Shown one piece after another: positions 1 through 12,700 of a stretch of DNA of 64,000 nucleotides (the first letter of the stretch is position 1; each line of letters starts with the position of its first letter). The notes under the pieces are model-generated. The model was not told the origin of the DNA and did not search any database. It saw only the letters and a program-made list of their open reading frames with translations. Both the position numbers and the translations under genes were made by a program. This DNA comes from Dipylidium caninum (taxonomy: Eukaryota > Platyhelminthes > Cestoda > Cyclophyllidea > Dipylidiidae): the NCBI GenBank assembly GCA_017562135.1, contig QEYB01000368.1, positions 1,548,383 through 1,612,382 on the forward strand, written 5' to 3'.

Positions 1-1759
1 AGTGGAGGCCTTCTGGAGTGTGTCCAAGTTGGCTTCCTGCTGCGGTCGAACGGTTGCCGTCGCTCCCGAGACGGTTGCGGACCGCGGTGCTGCTAGGTGT
101 GCGACCTCCCGGGGAAACGCTGTTACCACGACTCCTGGGTTGTATCTTCATTGAGGATACGGACTCGTGATTAAGAATAGCATCTCAAGACAAACTCTAG
201 CATGGGTTACTGTGAAGGAGACCTACTGCACTCCCGTTTGTAATGCCAGATAGTTCGCCGAGACACCTGTGCTCCTCCTCCTGAGGGCGTGCGATATTCT
301 GCAAACTACCGTATGCGAGTTTACGCAAAATTGTTGGTGAGAGAGCGTGGGAGGTCCTCTGTAGGTTCTGTTTCCCCTTCTCTGAAAGCCACATACGCGG
401 TGATGGCTACTCGTCGGATACTTCAGTAGTTGTAAAAGACAAATGGTAGCCGCTTTTCTAGACACCTGACGAATTTGTCTTCATGGAAAAGTGGAATTTT
501 GCATGGCTGAAGAACACTGAGTCTTTCAGGCCACAGCTATGTCGACTCTGCTCACCCAGTGGCAAACTACTAACAACCTTAAGGCTTAACGTCGGGCAAG
601 TCTCGAACACCTCCACCCTACGCGTTGTCCGTGTAGAAATAAAGGCGATAAATTGTGATTCTCCGGAAAAGACTTCAGTCGACCTTATCCCCTTGATGTC
701 AATTAAATGAAAGATTGTCAATTTCGATCACCTACAAACTCCCTCTGGACACTACCCTTTGGTCAATTATCCATTACTCAATGGATCGGGCGGTGAGCCC
801 ACATATTTTTATCGCTTTTCTCCAGCCCAAAATTAGTGTACCTCGACGCGATTACGAGCTTCTTGGGGAAGAACACGCGTCGAATTCACTGTGTTCAGTC
901 ACAATGGGACACTTGTGCAAGAGGTTAGCGATGACAGCAGAGGGCTGAAGAGCCTCACTCATGAAGAGGGCACGAGGGCAAGCACTGCAACGAGGAGGAG
1001 GAGGAGGAGGGGGAGGGCACGATAACTCAGGACGGTGCCGTGGTAAGCTCACAATCCCCAGGAGTGGCATATTTACAATGACTGTGCCAGTTGCGTCTAT
1101 TCGCCTCGGCACTACGTTTCTACGGGTATTGAAGTTATTTTGTTTCAAGAAGGCCGTTTCTTCACGTCTCCGATGACAAAATGCTGCATTTTTGCCGTGG
1201 AAGCCTCGGAGGAAGACCTCGTTGCGCCTTTAACACCACCACCACCCTTCTCATTTACGGAGGGGACAAAGCGCACACCATACGGAAATTGACGTGGGAA
1301 GAAGAACGTGGCGACGAGACCCCATTTGACCTCGCTGAGGCGCGACCCTGGTTTGCCGACACCCTTCGATGCGGCGTCTTGGGATTTCAGCGGGTATTTG
1401 CAGTGCCACTTGTCGCCGTGTGAGTGCATTGTTTGGCTTTGTTACACTTGCGAAGTTCATGTCAAGACACCCTCTGCATGGTCGCGGCCGTGGTAACTTC
1501 TTATTTACCAAGTGACGTGGAACAGTGTGCGCACATGTGGGCGTATGTGTTTACATTGGTTTACGTAGACATCCGCTTGACTGTCGTGTACTCTGCATGA
1601 AGCCTGGGAACGCAAAAATGCACCCTAACGTCATCACGCAAGCAGGATTAGGGCAAATCCACCAGCACAATCGGTACTCTGAACCGTGCGGTGTGAGTAG
1701 GCGGCCGGCACCCATGACAGGCCAGGAGGAGACTGGTTCACAAGGCACCCTGTCCTTAC
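1..1759. other. left-edge stretch, probably intronic, no certain exon
   Basis: This stretch lies downstream (lower coordinates) of two likely minus-strand exons and is probably intron of that gene. A GGA-repeat tract sits at about 992-1,015. A minus-strand open frame at 1,145-1,429 contains a short glycine run and a basic end and could be a further exon, but I could not link it by reading phase. Nothing else here is supported. Confidence 0.4.
992..1015. repeat. (GGA)n tract
   Basis: About seven GGA units followed by a short G run. Confidence 0.8.
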
Positions 1760-2968
1760 CCGGGCCGTCTTCGCTTTCATGGCTGGCCGTGACAACAAGA
1801 GAATCCAGGTAGATTTGGAAGCACTCGTAGTCGTCAACAGCTTTCTCATAGGCTCTTAGTGATTCCGCATAGCCAAGAGGCTCAACTCCGGTCGCATCCT
1901 TCAACAGAAAATAACTCCAGTTAGCCAAAGTTGCTGCGATCACTTGCTAGCAGTGATCGGAATACTGAACGAGATTACTAGCTCGCTGCTGGGGAAGTGG
2001 AATATCCACGGTATTTTATAAAGTGAGCAAAAATGCCAATTACTATGACATTTTCATGGTTTGGCAGTTTTAGTCTTATTGTTTTTCACGGAATCAAACG
2101 ACGGCAAGGCTATCCGCTCACATTCACATTGTTTAGGCTTATTAGCAGCCAATCGTCCTCCCACCACGTTCGGGAGGCGCATTTCCCTTCCTCACTCCTG
2201 TCGCCGTTGCAACTTGCTCAAAGGGAAAACTCAGCTTGGGCAGTAGACACTGGTGAAAAGGACCTACGAAGAAATCTCTTCTCATGTGAACAATAAAGTT
2301 TCATTTGGCACCGCCTTGGGGAGACAAAAAAGCGGTTCAAAGCAACTCCAATCTGAATAAGTAGGGACGCGTTAAAGGCGGTACGGATGACTATTGCACC
2401 GGCACCGCGAGGGAGGCGTATCTCTTTTTAATCCCTATAAAACTGTTTACCTGCGGCTGATGGGTAGCCGTTTCATCAGCGTGGCCTAAGCAATTAGGCA
2501 GACGAAGTCCTACACCAGCAAGGAATGTCATTTGGGCGAGTTGAGCTTACCTCCAGCACGGATAATTTGACCACTTTCAAAACACCTGCCCTCTTAGATA
2601 TAGGCATGGCAGGGCATTGCTCGAGCATAGTCTGTACCACTTACAATTTCGTCGTGCATCAGTCTGACGAGCTTTGAATATTCCTCAGCAATGTTATGCA
2701 GAATCTCGTCCTTCTTTTTGACGAGATCCCTCGGATTGACGCTGTCCGAGATCAGGTCGCTGGGACGTGCCTCGGCGATGGCCTTGGGACGCCACGAATA
2801 CTGCGGCAGCGTGGAGCAACTATCGGAGGAGCGCCGACCAGCCTTAGATTGCGATTCCCTCTCAAAAGCACTGTTCCGCATGGCACTGTAGCCGGTGACC
2901 ACAGCGTCGGAGGCAGCGGAGTTGGTGGCCAGATCACTCAGCGAATCGGCAGCGTCCGAATTACTCAT
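1760..2968 (-). CDS. unrecognised gene, first two exons (5' part)
   Basis: Two minus-strand exons fit together. Exon 1 (2,645-2,968) starts with an ATG at 2,968, is 324 nt long and ends at a consensus GTAAGT donor in phase 0. Exon 2 (1,760-1,946) starts after TAG in phase 0 and ends at GTAAGG. The first 75 residues are rich in Ser and Ala and look disordered. They are followed by a charged helical stretch (around DLVKKKDEILHNIAEEYSKL). Exon 2 continues with a helix-like segment containing ESLRAYEKAVDDYECFQIYL. The spacing of charged and hydrophobic residues suggests a helical bundle, possibly BAR-like, but I do not recognise the family. The gene continues off the left edge or in exons I could not identify. 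Confidence 0.5.
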
Positions 2969-5900
2969 GTTTATTTATGCAGAAGTGCAGTGCCGGTCGG
3001 GCCAATTCACCCCAAGTGGCTACGAGTGCCCCTGCAACAATAGCCATAAATTTGTGTGAATTGGAGATGAGAAGCCCACCAGGGTGAAGCCGTGTTGTTA
3101 TCGACAGGCCTGGGAGTAGAACCACTGTCCCCAAAAATGCGGTCGACAAGCTCCTCTCTTCCATGTTCTGAGGTCATATTCGTGCATTGATGTTCCATAG
3201 TTAAGGCTAAGTCACCAATTATGGGAATGGTGGGCGCCTTCTGAGAGCTTTAAACAATGACAAGTCTTGCGATTCGTGATCACGACCGAGAGATTCACAA
3301 CGCAGTTGCAATAGAGGCGTAAACATAGGCGGATGACCATCGATCACCTTGAAATCTTTTTTTTCGCATTTCAGCGCATTAACGGGCTTGAGGAGGTGAT
3401 ATCGGTACAGGATCATCGGAGTTGGGGCTGGGGAAGGAATCTTAACTGTTACGGGAAAACAATATATCCAAATATTGTTGGCATCGAAGGAGGCAAAGTG
3501 ACTTACTCCAATTCTACACGGAGGCTTCCGAGTCGTGGCTCTCCTACTTACCACTAAAAATTAACTCAGAGACTTGAAGTAGTTTCGTAGGGTGACGATT
3601 CACGACTCCATGGAATGAAGTGGGTGATGATATTACGGCTACTAGCATAAACAAAATGAAGTGCGAATCTCTTCCGAGGGAAGACAGTAAGGCTAGTGAG
3701 GGTAAAGCTTTCGTCGAGGCGGCGTCATTTATGATGACGGATCCACTGTAAATATGAGTGTAAAGAGTTTACAGCGGTATGGAGACTCAGTTAACAAATC
3801 GAAATGGGAGACAATGGTGGGCAGCTTTCGCGCGAAGACCGAGCCGAGTGTCGGGGAAGTGGACAAGAATGCATGAAGGCGACTGTGCCTGGGCGCCCAG
3901 CCGGATAGAAGTGCTCGTGAACAACTCGCTCCATTTGACTGCAATGAAAAGCGAAAGGGCTGTGCGCCGAGGACCACCAGCATATGTATAGTAGAAAAAG
4001 CGTCTGATAGTAAAAAAGGAGTGATGGCGCACAACCGCATAGCTCTCGCCAACTTTGCTTTACCTCCGGTAATTGGCAACTATGGAAGGTGGATTCTAGT
4101 ACAAAAGACTGCAAAGCTTCCTTTTCTAATGCAATACAGTTCATCGTGCGTGCAGAGGCATGTCCAGGACGTATGCAAGCTGACAATCCCGGTGAACGAG
4201 GGTGATGGATCCGGCGTGCGTGTCATGCGGGTAGGCCTCTCGAGTTATGTTTCCTCAATGGCTCGACATCTGGGAGCTGCGATAGCGAATATGATTGTTG
4301 TGCGCGTGAGGGCGACTGGAACAAGAGTAAGCATTCACGCAGCCTTTTCATCATTAAGTGGTGTGTATCACTCAACTCGGCACCCATGGCCAGACTTGGT
4401 ACGTTCTTGTTCCTCCTCTGCTGATAGGAGCGGGCCCAAGAGTGGAAGACGATGAGGCACGAGACTAATCCATGAATTAATCGAGATCGACGCCAGCGCT
4501 GGATGAGAGGGCACTACACAGCGATGAGAGAGGGGCAGAGCGGGACAGGTGCCACAAAACAGCACAAAGGGAGTGTTGAGATGAGTGCAGAGCATGCAAG
4601 TGAGCAATTACAGGAGCATTAGAAGAGGAACCTACACATGAGCATTTGCGCCTCAGTGCACTGAATGCAATCAGCATAAAAGCCAGCCCCACATGATCCG
4701 CTAGGCAAACGGTGTGCGTTTGCGTGCACAGCGACACCACTGTGTGCGCGATCGGCAGCGCGGCGTTTGGTTGGCTGGCTCCGGATTATCCGAGACCATT
4801 GGCACGTGCGGCGGACCTACTGATTAACCTGTTGGCCTTTTCAGGTTGGCACAAGTAGCTTCCGCATAGCATTGGGCTCGGGGTGAGGCCTCTTCGGGGA
4901 TCTCATCCACCCATCACCCATGCAAATTAACCTTTAAGCCTTTCGAAAGAGTCAGCTCTCTCTCACTTCTCCCTAAGTCTTTTCTTCTGCTATCCATTGC
5001 AAGGCGAAGCACAAGCAGGACGGAACTCCCCTGTTCACACGGGGGTGAATTTCACGATCACCGCGAGCATACGATCCCGACCCACGTAGGAGTGCAAGTT
5101 CCTCCCCCCGTGAGTTAGTGGGATGTTTCCGACGTTTAAACGACCTCCAGGAAAATCGTCTCAGCCTTAGGCGAACTGCTGACTATTGCAGCGAGTCACC
5201 ATGCTCGGTCCCTCCCGGAGATGCTGCCCCCTGCCCGATCTCGCTTGCAATCATTCAACGCCCCGCACTGATTTATGACCCGGCAAACGGCCACTCTCCA
5301 TGTAGCGCGACTTTTGCGCCTGGAGCCCGACAGCCAGCTCGGAACCGATTCACACCGGCGATGACGGAACGGATGGGAACCGGACATTTCCTCCCGATGC
5401 TTTCACGTGCTCCCAGTGCTTAAACAATCTCCAGTTCTTGCCAGAAAATACTAGCACCACCCTCGGGCACCAAATTGGCTTTGCCAAAATGGATTCGAGG
5501 AATATGTTGCCACGGGCTCAACAGTTGAAGGCGCAGACAACGCAACTCACTGGCGACGATCGACCCAGGATGAACGTCATTCGAACGCGAGAACAGTGCT
5601 CACGACTTCACCAGAGAATTAATCGAGGATGCTAGCGGGTCCGCGGTTCCTTACCCCACTAGAAATTACCCCCATTAAAACACTAGTTACCGCATTTGCA
5701 ACAAGTGCACTGAAGGACACCGGCCCGAGAACATGCTGGTGTGGACGTGGGTCCAATCGGCCCGTGGAAAGAGCTTTTTCTCACGAGCGGCAACCCGATA
5801 CTCGGCTTGTTCAAGGTGTTCTCCACAGTTGGAACAGGTCTTCGCCGGGATTCGATTATCGTGCTACCCCCGCAACGGCGTAAAACATCCGAGATGAAGC

Positions 5901-6334
5901 CTGAGTCCACCCCAATGCACATTACCGACATGGCTTGCCGCCCAAGAGCGAGAGGAAGGAATATAAATCGGTCACAGATCACAATCGTCAGACGATTGTA
6001 AAGTACTTCAAGACGAGTCAATGTACCGTATCTCGTTATTTTTTTAATAATGTTGATTCATTGAAGGCATTATTGAGATCGGTGCGAAAAAGCTGTCAAG
6101 AGGGATAATGGTAGCGAATGGTTCAAGGTGCGAAAATAGAAAGGCCAGAGGCGCCTACGAGGGAAATGGAATGCATATGTTGGGACAGTGAGAAATAAGA
6201 GCGGAATTATATGCCCATCTCAACGGCAAGTCCCTCACTTTCTTCCTTCTCCTCTCTCACACACGCACACATTCATGATAAAATTAAATGCACTGTGGAT
6301 TTCGCATGAGAGGTGTTGCAGTTCCAAACCGACG
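2969..6334. other. intergenic region between the left gene and plexin
   Basis: No exon is supported on either strand. Scattered open frames (for example 4,021-4,455 plus and 5,118-5,423 plus) have neither family resemblance nor flanking splice logic. The stretch just above 2,968 should contain the promoter and 5' UTR of the left gene. The lower-GC end near 6.0-6.3 kb is the expected 3' UTR of plexin. Confidence 0.5.
6043..6048 (-). terminator. possible poly(A) signal for plexin
   Basis: The minus strand reads ATTAAA here, about 290 bases beyond the plexin stop codon. This is a common variant poly(A) hexamer in an AT-rich context. No transcript end is visible from the sequence alone. Confidence 0.25.
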
Positions 6335-6745
6335 TCATGGCAGGGTAGGAAGTGGAGGTAGTTTTCGTTCCGAATGGGAGACCGCAGGACACAGAGGGGA
6401 AGGGCTCCCGTCGTTAGATGACTGGTGATGATGGTGTAGGTTGCGATGGTGAGAATAAGGCATCTTTGGTTGTGGAGAGGACGGCGATAATTTGGAAGTG
6501 GAAGATTCGCCGTTACTGCTGCTGTTGCCGCTGCAAGCCACAGTCATCATACAAGAATTGACCTCCTGTAACATTTGCACCAGACACGGGGGGTCCCACC
6601 CGTCGTTTCGTTGGTTAGGAAAGCCTCCCCGCAAACTGCTGGCATTGTGCGAGTTGGGGCAGCTTTTCGTGTCTCCCACAAGGTTGTCAGAGGCTTTCGG
6701 AAGGGATGCATCTGTCTCCTGAGCTGATCTTAACTCCATAAGGAG
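6335..6745 (-). CDS. plexin terminal exon with low-complexity tail
   Basis: A 411 nt exon (137 codons with TGA) joins in phase 0 after an unusual TTCCAG acceptor at 6,745. It begins LLMELRSAQETDAS, in line with the end of the family's last helix. It then adds a Ser/Pro/His-rich tail (HHRNLHHHHQSS and a proline-rich end, PPLPTLP). Such a tail is not part of the GAP fold, and the C-terminus is not an obvious PDZ ligand. Assignment to plexin rests on phase, position and the first few residues. Confidence 0.7.
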   Translation of the reverse strand, partial: LLMELRSAQETDASLPKASDNLVGDTKSCPNSHNASSLRGGFPNQRNDGWDPPCLVQMLQEVNSCMMTVACSGNSSSNGESSTSKLSPSSPQPKMPYSHHRNLHHHHQSSNDGSPSPLCPAVSHSERKLPPLPTLP

Positions 6746-9700
6746 CTGGAATCGATGCATGTAGATAGTTTAGTTTAAGAATTTCTCGTAAAGAAAACAA
6801 GTACACCTGGAAATTAGCGCTTTTAACCGAAGATGCAGACTATTTTACTGTGTTGACTAGCGTATCAGAAGGGGACTGTGAAGTGGCAAACGTTCAGCCG
6901 CATCGCGAAATGAAGAGGTTATTCACGTGATGCGAAGTAATACTTTATCGACACTGGATGTGCGTTTGACTGAATTTCACTGTCTACGTTTAACTCGAAT
7001 AAAACTTACACTGTTGTAGCAGAGAGTAATATGCCGAGTGTAGAGCTCATACAGCGCCCAGGAGACATTGAATTCCGTTTTATGAGTCTTCGAGTGCTGA
7101 TACAAGGACACGTTCATGTCATGTTCTGAAATCGCTGGCATGGCTTTGATCTCAGCGAAGTACCTCTTCACCCTAAGCCAATGACGCTGAAAGTGAAAAT
7201 GTGTCAGGATTAAAATAGGAGTGTCCATTCTATCCATTCTCGGTCCTTTGAAAGAACATTACACCAATAATGAGACCGCGTATAAAAGTCCTGTTTTTTG
7301 AGCCTACCACTCCTATATGTTAACAAAAATCGAGTTGATTTGTAAAAGATGCAGACGATGACACAAGTTTGATAAGTTGGAGGGGGGGAGGGCAGGCACA
7401 TAGGTCATGTCGTATGAAGGGCCGATCTCCATCGTTTTGCCCTAAGGCCCACAGGACGACCTTGCCGTGCTTTCCATCTGGTGTCGTTTCCGCCCTTTTA
7501 TTTAAAGAATAAAAATGCCAGCGACGTTTGAGGCTATGTTTACAGTTATGAGAATTGCAACACTTTTACGAAGCTGATTATCTCAGATTTATTAAGTTCA
7601 TCACTATTTCGTGAATTCGCTCGAAATCGGGATAAAAAACAGCAGTCTGCATAATACCCTATCCTTCGCAGCACATTTTATTGTCGAATCCGTCCTTGCG
7701 AGTAGAGATGGTTTTAGGAAGGGGTAAAGAAAAAGTGCTCGAGGACCCGTAGATTTATGGGCATTTACAAAGCAGCAACAGACAGACTGGTCTATTCATA
7801 ATCATGCCCTTGACAAATACATTTATCAGTCCTCTATTTCCATATTGTTTAACAAAACTTGACTGTGGTCTACTATAGCCTTATTTACGAAGGCAGATCG
7901 GACTGATGCTAGGGTAATCAGTTGATTGGTTAAAGAGCCTGGCCTTTTCAGAGGCCGCTAAAAATTAATTACGCCTTCCGCCAGTTTCCATAGGGTCCTG
8001 TGTTAATCGTTCTCCATCTAACTTAATTTATTCATAATGATATGAATATTTGACGCTGAAAAATTCAGACGCAGCGTTATATGAAAGTGCCTAAACCAAA
8101 CATATATGGGTTCACCAAACCGAAATGCTGTTTCGTGAGGAGAGATGTTGGAAGAAATAAGGAATACCTCAATGTCACTGGAAAAGAGGGCCTTATTGAT
8201 GGGGGAGTCCATGGTCACCTTGTCAAGCACGGGTGAGCAGGCATATGTGATGGCCTGGCTGAATGGATGAAACGACCTCTCCAGCGCTGTGTTCCTCAGT
8301 AGGGGAATATCGAAGACGTAGTCCAAGTTAATCAAAATTTGGTTCCAAAATCTCAAATGAAGGCTGTATTGTTTTAACAAAAAAAAATTTTTCAACGTCA
8401 CGTACACTTCCGCATAGAAAGATAGCAGATGGTGGATTTAATAATGGCCTCGTGGTAAGGCAATAACCTACCAGTTGGCCTTCCAGGCGTGCAGAATGCC
8501 ACAGTCATGAATGCCAAGAGTTTCAGCCTGTGAGTCGAGGAAGTCGAAGAGGAATTTGATGCAAAGTGGAGGACTTTGCGAGTCGATGGTAACACCAAAA
8601 ATCAATTCAACCACTTTTTCCATGTAATTTGCCACCGAAACCTAAGAAAGCAGGCAGGAAGAAGCGTTACGTGAAGAGACAGACGGGGCAGTTAAACAAT
8701 TTTTCGACGCGTTTAAAAATTTAGTAAAATGCCGAAAGTAAGAGGGGGGTCATATTGTTTTTGATTGCAGACTATTCAGCTGCCGTCAAAAATGGCACCG
8801 GAACTGATTCCGTTCAGCAGTTCGTGGAAAAAGTACAAGAATAATAGCAACGAAATGAAGTTGGTGAGTCTGATCAAATTTTTGGACAGTCCACTGTACA
8901 TGAGGAACGGATATAAACAAATGGATACAGCCAAGATGAGGGAAAATTTCGCACGCATTTAACAATTTCATCCGATTTACAATATAAATAATAGCACACG
9001 AGGGACATAAAACAGGAGAACAAAGTGTGATTTAAAATCTCCTTAAACATGCAATCAGCACCACACATTTCAAGTGAAATGAAATAGAAAGTAAAAATGT
9101 ACGAAGGGTGAAGACTTAAGTGCACGCGTGGCGCATTTATGGTCAGACTTACAAAAGGAGTGAAAATGTTAAGCAAATGTGACCTTAAGAGGTAGAATAG
9201 CGGGAGTGAAACCGAAACAGGGTTAGTGATTTCACTGACCCGGGTCCTAAGCAAACGATTAAGAAATATTTCACAGGGCAATTTTGCCATAGGCCGATCA
9301 ATAGCGTAGTCGGGATCGTCTGACCAACTGTTGCCCAACTCGACGGTTTCATAGGTGGCATTATTGTTAGTGGCGGAGTTCGGAGGCCCTGCTTTTCGGA
9401 AAGAACGTCGTCGCGGACGCCGAAGGAGCCGCTGAGAAGTACATTCGTGTCCTGCGGTACCCGCTTCCCCCACCTCGGCAGCCAGCCAACGCCGTAGACT
9501 GCTTGCGTCTAGACCGCTAAATTGTTGTTGCTGCTGCTGCGTCGGCATTGACATCGGAAAAAGCGAGAACATCTCGCGAGAACATGGGCCGCAGCACAGA
9601 GAACGCTTGTGGCTAGGCTTTCGTCTGAGCATATCGTCTCTCACCCGTCCACTTTTCTCAAAAACCTACAGGTTGGCACAAACACATATACACACACTCC

Positions 9701-12700
9701 TTTACACGTCGCCAAATCTTCCAGGTACTCCGCGGTTGCCAGTGTAGAACTGGCACAATGCATCAGGATTCTCCACTGCCTGAAATAGCGAACTTTTTGT
9801 GGGACACGTGCTGCATGACAAACAAGAAGTAATATTACCTCACTGTTGAGTAAACAATTTTGCGAAACTATAATGAATAGTCAAGCATAACCGTTGAACG
9901 TTGGTGGTGGTTTCTATATCTTGAAGATTGAAAACCACATCACCTTAGGTAAGTCATCGAGGGATGAGTGAAACTTGCCTGCGAATCTGGGGTTGCAGGT
10001 CTCTCAAGATGATACCAAAGGAGAGCATTAGGGCCTCCAGTGGGGCGAATATTGAAGGTGGTTTGTCGAAGAGCGTTGGATAACTGTAGAATTTGGGTTT
10101 GAGGGCAGAGGTAGGCTCCCACAAGATGGCCGGCAGTCATGGGATTCCGAGGCGGCAGCAACAGGTAATGTTCTACTGCCGTCGCTGACAGGCGGCGTCT
10201 TCACACGCACCAACGCTACTACATCATTGTCGTTCATCTACAATAAACAACTATCCATAATGGCTGAGATTTCAAAGCAAATTCGAATGTCTTGTGGTGT
10301 GTGAAAAGCATCTGCTGTGACCTTTGGCAATCCGATTCGACAAACCTAATCTCTAAAGGGTTTTAAAAAATTTTAATGTCAACGTATACACCCACCCTCA
10401 CTTTAGCGATGAATTACTGCCTGATACACACAGTTTCGGAATCAACTCGCGATTAAGTTTAGAAGTAACAAGTCCAAGGATGGAAAATGACTCTGACTAA
10501 GAGTATTTAGAAAAAGTACCGTCCAGAAAACCGAAACATTGTGAGTACTTTATAATCACTCAGACAGTTAAGTCGATATGGCGGACCGCCAACTGAAACG
10601 TTTCCGGCATCACGTCTTACGTCCAAATCCCAATCCGTCATGAGCAAATTGGTCACTTCACCAAGCGATGCTAAAACCATTAAAATTCAAATGTTTTACA
10701 CATTTAAATTGCATAAGTATGTAAGGAACAAATTAAAAAAGGCTGAGGTCACCAACAACTCCTCACATTTTAAAGCGCTAAAGGGCCTGTTGTAAATCAA
10801 CCGATAACCTTTTTGAAGACACGACATATTAGGGACTTTAACCTGCTTTAAAATGAAAAATATTTTTTTCATTCACCCCTTGAGTTATGCATTGACTTTC
10901 AAAGGCTACTTTGGATGAGTTGTCGCAAAAAAGATCTCGCCACAAATTAGGGTCTGGCGACCAGCCACAATACTCATAGTCATAGAGAATAAACTTTCAA
11001 GTTCGCAAAACCCACTTTCAGCTTCGCTGTCAAATTCCTTGATGATCTTCTCTACAAATAAATGAAAAAATGTCACGGTTTCATCCACGTTCTATTTCGT
11101 AAATTGTGTACAGAGAGGGCAATTTAGTGTCTTCAAGCGCAACCCAAAGTAATTTTGCTCATTAAGTCGCACTCATTGTTGTTGTTAATGTTTAAAACAA
11201 TCACGAAGAACGCGTATACTTTTTGATCGGGCATAGGCTACCTTTACTTTAAATAGATATGCATTATATTTAAAGTTTTCGTCGTACTCAGGTGAACATC
11301 AGTTGGGCGAAGTTGGGTTGTGTAGGGTGTGTTCCGATAGATTGCATCTAAAATCTTCTCCTTTGCCTGAGTCACTGTATCACAGGAGAGGACGTGTACT
11401 CCCAGCTCTGCTGGACACAGAGGACCGAACAGGCCCTCCGGATCCACAACCAAAAGAGTCTAAAAAACCGGAGAAGAATTCAAGTAATTTTTAAAATACA
11501 TTTTCCCCAACTTAATATCTCACACTACGGTTCTCTCAAATGGAGAGCCTACCTGTCAAGGTGACAGTTACCTTTATGCTTCGAGATCAACGGCAAATTT
11601 TACAGTTAACTAAAATTTGGAGGAGTTAATGGACTGACGATGGGTCGAGAGAGGAGATCACTCTTGAGTAGAGTGGAAGCATCAAGGGTGTATCGAGCGA
11701 GACCAGTTACGGCATCCCGGGGTCCCGTGTTGATCTGCTGACGAAGAGCCCGATAGAGGATGAAAAGGTGCTCGGCGGCGTGCTCTCTGATGAAGTTGTA
11801 GAGGAGGAAAGTGAGCCAATTGGAGAGCATTTTCGCAACTACTGACTCGGCGCGACGAAAGGCGGTGAGCAAACGGCTGTCACCTCCGTGGTCACGAGAC
11901 TTTCGTAGGAGGTCGGTGATTAAGGAGAGGATGACTCTGTAAAATAGTTCACATTTTAGCATCGTCAAAGCAACAGTGCCTACTCTCCGGCAGTCAGTAA
12001 GGTTAACCTTACTGAGTAAAATACTCCATGTCAGGGTGGAGAATTATGGAGAGCAAAGAGGCAATTTGTGATTTGGCGCGTGCGTCAATATTCCGATTGG
12101 ACTCGACTGTGTGAACGAGAAGACAGAGAAAGTGGTGATTGTGGAGGAGACGATTGAAGAGGAATATACCTCGGTCCGCGGCTTCTTGTACACTTGCGGG
12201 GACCTATAACCGCGCGAAAAAGACAAAAACAATCATCACTGAATCATGAGGAAGAAACAGCTTTTTTATTAAAATGGAGATCTGCCATACATTTGACAAA
12301 TGGTCATCATAAATGGCTAAGACAATTAATAAAGACCACAACGCTTCAGAGATGCAAAAAACGAAGGCGCTTCATAATACTATCTCCCCTATCAATTGAC
12401 GAAATATGTGGAGGATACCGAGAAAAAGGGGTACGAGGGGGAGGAAGTGACATGGAGTGAGAGGAAAAATGTGCAGGGAGAGGAAGAAGTATTCAGTAGA
12501 TAGGTAGCAGGTGCGGTCAAGTGCTTCAATCCTAGAATCTAATTGAAATACGTAGGAGTCAGCCTGAACTGAAGCATAGTACCTTGTCTGTTGACGAAAA
12601 ATAATGCCAAGTAAACTGTAGCATCTAATAAAAGACAGCCCTCATATCTCCTAACAAAGAACGTTTAGAACAGACACTTGTGGGGCCGTGGAAAGTCCCT

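Noticed and set aside
4021..4455. 144-codon plus-strand frame
   Set aside because: No recognisable domain and no intron context on either side; it falls in the intergenic gap. Treated as chance.
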